Positions 5,884 through 9,057 of a stretch of DNA of 9,057 nucleotides are shown here, piece after piece; positions within the stretch are counted from its first letter, which is position 1; each line of letters begins with the position of its first letter. The stretch is from Treponema sp. GTDB taxonomy: Bacteria > Spirochaetota > Spirochaetia > Treponematales > Breznakiellaceae. The translations under genes and the position numbers were made by a program. The notes below the pieces were generated by a model. It did no database searches, was not told the origin of the DNA, and was given only the letters and a program-made list of their open reading frames with translations. The stretch spans positions 1 to 9,057 of the forward strand of contig JAIRMT010000044.1 in NCBI GenBank assembly GCA_031258505.1, given 5' to 3'.

Positions 5884-6895
5884 CCGGCGGAGTCTACATA
5901 TTCCGCTACAATTTATGGCGGTACTACTGATTTCTCTGGTTCTTCTACTCCTTTGCGTATGCGCTTCATTGGCTATTGGTTCGCGCACTGTAGGATTTCA
6001 GCAGCTAGTTGACGGCCTTTTTCGCGCGGAGATTGTTTCGCTGGAAACCAATATCGTGCGGAAGCGTATTTCGCGGACAGTTTTCAGCCTGCTCTGCGGC
6101 TCCGCGCTGGGTGTTTCTGGCGCACTGATGCAGGCGGTTACTCGTAACCCTATAGCTGACCCCGGCATTTTAGGCGTCAATACCGGAGCCTCTCTGTTTG
6201 TCGTTTTCGGCATAGCCTTTTTGCATATAGAAGCGGCACAGGAATATATCTGGCTTTCTTTAGCAGGATCAGCCCTGACAGCGGTGTTCGTTTATGGAAT
6301 AGGCTCCATGGGACGCGGCGGAGCCACGCCTCTCAAGCTGGCTCTAGCCGGCGCCGCTACAAGCGCCGCGCTTTCTTCACTTGTCAGCACGATTATGATT
6401 CCCCGTTCCCGGGTGATGGATCAGTTCAGATTCTGGCAGGTAGGCAGCGTCGGCGCGGCGACATGGGACGGCATTACCGCCTTTGGGCCATTTATTCTTT
6501 TTGGGATACTGATTGGTTTTCTGTCAGCTCCAGCGCTGAACGCGATGGCTCTTGGGGATGAAACCGCCCGGGGACTGGGCGTCAGAGTGGGGATAGTGCG
6601 GGCTGTCGCGGCCTTTGCGAGCGTTCTTTTGTGTGGCGCGGTTACGGCATTGGCTGGGCCGATTGGCTTTATCGGCCTACTGGCTCCTCATATTGTCCGC
6701 CTGCCACTCGGCGCGGATCAGCGTTTTACCATTCCCATGTCAGCCATTGCCGGCGGAATCATTCTTACGGCAGCCGATATAGCCGGACGGGTAATGGTAC
6801 GCCCCGGCGAGCTTGAGGCCGGCGTTGTTACCGCGTTTATCGGAGCGCCGCTTCTTATTACACTGGCAAAGGTATCGAAGGTACGGTCATTATGA
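5870..6895 (+). CDS. FecCD-family permease of the iron-siderophore ABC transporter (first subunit)
   Basis: This 341-residue polytopic membrane protein is one half of the translocation channel (BtuC/FhuB/FepD superfamily). After a short basic N-terminus the first membrane segment spans residues 13-36. The conserved block RKRISRTVFSLLCGSALGVSGALMQAVTRNPIADPGILGVNTGASL covers residues 64-109. GPIGFIGLLAPHIVRLPLGAD (263-283), just after the ATPase-docking region, and the C-terminal GELEAGVVTAFIGAPLLITL (313-332) are equally typical. Length is normal. I chose ATG 5870, which overlaps the lipoprotein gene by 14 bases. An in-frame TTG at 5846 would add eight residues (a basic RRLFKK stretch) but has no better ribosome-binding site. 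Neither start has a clear Shine-Dalgarno sequence, which fits translational coupling. The gene ends in an ATGA overlap with the second permease. Confidence 0.93.
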   Translation: MGKTDRRSLHIPLQFMAVLLISLVLLLLCVCASLAIGSRTVGFQQLVDGLFRAEIVSLETNIVRKRISRTVFSLLCGSALGVSGALMQAVTRNPIADPGILGVNTGASLFVVFGIAFLHIEAAQEYIWLSLAGSALTAVFVYGIGSMGRGGATPLKLALAGAATSAALSSLVSTIMIPRSRVMDQFRFWQVGSVGAATWDGITAFGPFILFGILIGFLSAPALNAMALGDETARGLGVRVGIVRAVAAFASVLLCGAVTALAGPIGFIGLLAPHIVRLPLGADQRFTIPMSAIAGGIILTAADIAGRVMVRPGELEAGVVTAFIGAPLLITLAKVSKVRSL

Positions 6896-7923
6896 ATACC
6901 TACAGCTCTGAATATATTCATGCGGGCCGCGCGTCTAGGCTGCGCCGCTGGAACTGGGTAACTGCGTTATTGACGGCGCTTTGCCTTGCCCTTTGCTGCG
7001 CCATGATGATGCTGGGGAACACAATTTATCCGGTAAAAGACGTTATCCGAGCGCTTGCGGGCGAGTATGTTCAAGGCGCGTCCTTCACGGTTGTTACCCT
7101 GCGTCTGCCGAGGATGCTTTCCGGCTTGTTCGCGGGTCTGGCTTTCGGCATGGCGGGAAGCGTATTTCAAACTTTGCTGCGAAACCCTCTGGCAAACCCC
7201 AATGTTATAGGAATAACTGCGGGTTCAAGCGCGGCGGCGGCTTTTTGTATCCTGATTTTGCGAGCAAGCGGAATGTTTGTTTCCCTTTCCGCAGTTGCCG
7301 GCGGCTTATTTGCCGTATTGATTATCTTCATTATGTCCCGGAGCGCGGTTTTTTCGGTTGGGCGTTTGATTCTCGTGGGTATCGGCGTTCAGGTTATGCT
7401 TAACGCTGTTATCTCCTATCTGCTGCTGATAGGCGCGGAACAGGATGTGCCGGCGGTACTCAGATGGTTGAGCGGAAGTCTAAACGGTATGCGGACAGGG
7501 GAATTTATCCCCCTGATGGTTACGGTGGCTCTCTTTGCGCCCCTGCTATTTCTGCTGGGGAAACAGCTTGGCCTAATGGAACTGGGCGAAGAAGCCGCCG
7601 CTACGCTGGGAGTGGACACCAATAAGACACGGCTGATTATGATGCTCAGTTCGGTCTTTTTAGCTGCTGTTGCCACTTCAACCACCGGCCCCATATCCTT
7701 TGTGGCTTTTCTCTCCGGGCCAATCGCCAAAAGGCTTGCGGGAACAGGCCGGTCATTGATTTTACCATCTGGGCTTACCGGAACCGTTCTGGTTTTGGGG
7801 GCGGACTTGATCGGTCAGTTCTCGTTTGACACTCGATTTCCGGTAGGGGTTATAACAGGCATACTTGGCGCGCCGTATCTTCTTTTTCTGCTTATACGAA
7901 TGAACCGAACAGGGGACTTATAA
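6892..7923 (+). CDS. FecCD-family permease of the iron-siderophore ABC transporter (second subunit)
   Basis: This 343-residue protein pairs with the preceding permease to form the heterodimeric channel, like FepD/FepG. The N-terminus is polar and basic (residues 1-22), and the first membrane segment covers about 23-41. The family block RLPRMLSGLFAGLAFGMAGSVFQTLLRNPLANPNVIGITAGSSAAA (71-116) is clear. The ATPase-side region includes ELGEEAAATLGVDTNKTR (230-247). GPISFVAFLSGPIAKRLAG (266-284) replaces the more common GFVGLIVPHIAR form, as is common in FepG-like subunits. The ending PVGVITGILGAPYLLFLLIR is standard. Its ATG shares four bases with the upstream stop (ATGA), and its own TAA shares one base with the ATPase start. 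A weak AAGG lies before the start. Family assignment is firm. Confidence 0.94.
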   Translation: MNTYSSEYIHAGRASRLRRWNWVTALLTALCLALCCAMMMLGNTIYPVKDVIRALAGEYVQGASFTVVTLRLPRMLSGLFAGLAFGMAGSVFQTLLRNPLANPNVIGITAGSSAAAAFCILILRASGMFVSLSAVAGGLFAVLIIFIMSRSAVFSVGRLILVGIGVQVMLNAVISYLLLIGAEQDVPAVLRWLSGSLNGMRTGEFIPLMVTVALFAPLLFLLGKQLGLMELGEEAAATLGVDTNKTRLIMMLSSVFLAAVATSTTGPISFVAFLSGPIAKRLAGTGRSLILPSGLTGTVLVLGADLIGQFSFDTRFPVGVITGILGAPYLLFLLIRMNRTGDL

Positions 7924-8741
7924 TGAAACACAGTCATATATTCCAGCTTGAACAGGTAAGCGCGGGGTATGGCAATAAGACTATTATCCATGAAGCCAGC
8001 CTCACGCTTCAAAGCAATAAGATAAGCGTGATTATCGGCTCAAACGCCTGCGGCAAATCGACGCTACTGAAAACAATGGCGCGACTTCTAAAGCCGACAT
8101 CGGGCAGGATTACCTTAGACGGTAAAAACATTGCTAAGATTCCACCCAAGCGGCTGGCGCGGACTGTAGGTTTGCTTCCTCAGTCTCCTATAGTGCCGGA
8201 GGGCATTTCCGTCGCCGATCTGGTGGGAAGAGGCCGGTTCCCGCATCAAGCGATGTTCGGAGGATGGACACAGAAAGATTATGCGGCTGTAACAGAGGCA
8301 ATGGAAATCATGGGGATTACTGATCTGTCCAACCAAAACATTGATGAGCTGTCAGGTGGACAGCGCCAGCGAGTTTGGATTGCAATGGCCCTCGCCCAGC
8401 AAACCGATATTCTTTTTCTTGATGAGCCAACCACCTTTTTGGATATTGCCTATCAGGTGGAAATCCTTGATATGCTGACCAGTTTGAACTATAAACATGA
8501 CACTACCATTGTCATGGTGCTGCATGACATCAACCTATCGGCGCGCTACGCTGATTATATCTATGCTGTTCGCCAGGGAAAGATCGTAGCCGAGGGTGAA
8601 CCGTCAAAGATTATCACCAAAGAACTGATCAAGGATATTTTTGATATGGATTGCGTGGTAATAAGCGATCCTGTCTCAAAAACACCATTAGTGCTACCCA
8701 AAGGCCGGTATCACGCTGTTACCGCGTCTGACACTGCTTAA
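7923..8741 (+). CDS. ATPase of the iron-siderophore ABC transporter (FepC/FhuC type)
   Basis: This 272-residue cytoplasmic ATPase powers uptake through the two FecCD permeases. All ABC motifs are present in order: Walker A GSNACGKST (residues 39-47), Q-loop glutamine in LLPQSP (Q87), signature LSGGQ (143-147), Walker B ILFLDEP (163-169) with catalytic E168, D-loop FLD (172-174) and H-loop H201 in VLHDIN. The block VADLVGRGRFPHQ (97-109), between Q-loop and signature, is characteristic of the FepC/FhuC/BtuD group. Walker A has alanine where many relatives have glycine (GPNGCGKST), which should not impair function. The gene starts at the ATG of TAATG, overlapping the permease stop by one base, with AGGGG (7910-7914) upstream. 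It ends the operon. No strong terminator follows directly. Confidence 0.95.
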   Translation: MKHSHIFQLEQVSAGYGNKTIIHEASLTLQSNKISVIIGSNACGKSTLLKTMARLLKPTSGRITLDGKNIAKIPPKRLARTVGLLPQSPIVPEGISVADLVGRGRFPHQAMFGGWTQKDYAAVTEAMEIMGITDLSNQNIDELSGGQRQRVWIAMALAQQTDILFLDEPTTFLDIAYQVEILDMLTSLNYKHDTTIVMVLHDINLSARYADYIYAVRQGKIVAEGEPSKIITKELIKDIFDMDCVVISDPVSKTPLVLPKGRYHAVTASDTA

Positions 8742-8746
8742 GCTAA

Positions 8747-9031
8747 GCCGAAGAATCAGGAACGCATAGAACTTCCCCAGTCATCCTCCCATGCAGCTAT
8801 AGATGCGTTTCAAGACGACCAGAATACGACGATGAGGAAGCGGCACAAAATCTGCAAACGATAAAACAGGCGGCTCTGGCGATATTGTCAATGGTACAGA
8901 GTGTGAAAAGGATGAGATGCGGTACTCTTTGCCGAGAGATGCGGTATACGCTTGCGCTGGGATTTGAGGAGCATATCGAGACCATGTTCAAGCTGCTTAA
9001 CGACCAGGCTATTCAGAGCCTCCTGCCTTAG
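8747..9031 (+). pseudogene. Unidentified open frame without a credible start, possible gene remnant
   Basis: Downstream of the ATPase gene one plus-strand frame stays open for 94 codons. It runs from just after an in-frame TAA (8744-8746) to TAG 9029-9031. The first ATG (8891-8893) would give only 46 residues and has no ribosome-binding site. The translation looks protein-like: an acidic helix-type segment (RRPEYDDEEAAQNLQTIKQAA), a basic VKRMRC, then LALGFEEHIETMFKLLND. It resembles no family I recognise. It could be the C-terminal remnant of a decayed gene, possibly mobile, or a chance open frame. The minus-strand frame over the same span (8991-8797) is cysteine/serine-rich and less protein-like. 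No other gene is visible in the 316 bases from 8742 to the window end. Confidence 0.25.
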
Positions 9032-9057
9032 AGACGCTCTAAGCCTTCCCTTAGAGA
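9026..9057. repeat. Short stem-loop and direct repeat at the window end
   Basis: CTTAGAG (9027-9033) and CTCTAAG (9037-9043) form a 7-base stem with a 3-base loop overlapping the stop of the open frame. CCTTAGAGA (9026-9034) is repeated exactly at 9049-9057, where the window ends, so the full structure cannot be seen. The stem is not followed by a T-run, so a Rho-independent terminator is doubtful. It might be part of a larger repeat or an element end. Confidence 0.4.

Noticed and set aside
6981..7403. Plus-strand open frame of 140 codons
   Set aside because: It is a shifted frame inside the second FecCD permease gene, which has a complete and typical sequence. The product is rich in Arg and Cys and resembles nothing known.

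Overview
The window carries two ABC-transporter operons that run away from each other from a shared 340-base intergenic region (4458-4797). Base composition looks roughly balanced by eye. The organism looks like a spirochaete, perhaps a Treponema-type gut bacterium. The reasons are the solute-binding-protein leader ending in ...VFASGAQSG, a style common in Treponema and Sphaerochaeta binding proteins, the LipO/LplB/YtcP-type carbohydrate transporter, and a siderophore-type ABC cassette with a lipoprotein binding protein. The taxonomic call is inference only.

Left half, minus strand (4457 down to 1): a carbohydrate-uptake operon. Its order is a large LipO/YtcQ-like extracellular binding protein (4457-2790), an LplB-like permease (2696-1740), a YtcP/LplC-like permease (1727-831), and a Gfo/Idh/MocA-family oxidoreductase (814-1) cut off by the window edge. 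The oxidoreductase resembles the NAD-dependent GH109 glycosidase group, so imported oligosaccharides may be cleaved or oxidised by it. No ATPase is encoded in the visible part, as is usual for this transporter family. A strong stem-loop lies in the 93-base gap between the binding-protein gene and the first permease gene. It probably sets the ratio of binding protein to permease.

Right half, plus strand (4798 to 8741): a compact iron-siderophore-type uptake operon. It encodes a lipoprotein binding protein (4798-5883), two FecCD-family permeases (5870-6895 and 6892-7923) and a FepC-like ATPase (7923-8741). All three junctions overlap (14, 4 and 1 bases), so the four genes are almost certainly cotranscribed and translationally coupled. 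A good sigma-70-type promoter (4719-4747) is followed at once by a perfect 9+9 palindrome (4749-4776), well placed to be the operator of a metal-responsive repressor.

The shared intergenic region also holds a cluster of REP-like repeats and hairpins (4558-4682) and a second perfect inverted repeat (4480-4503) in the leader of the sugar operon. Downstream of the iron operon (8742-9057) there is no clear gene, only a 94-codon open frame without a credible start. It may be a gene remnant, and it ends in a small stem-loop. I found no RNA genes, CRISPR arrays or intact insertion sequences. The gene content is mostly of known kinds. The least explained material is in the intergenic region and at the right end.
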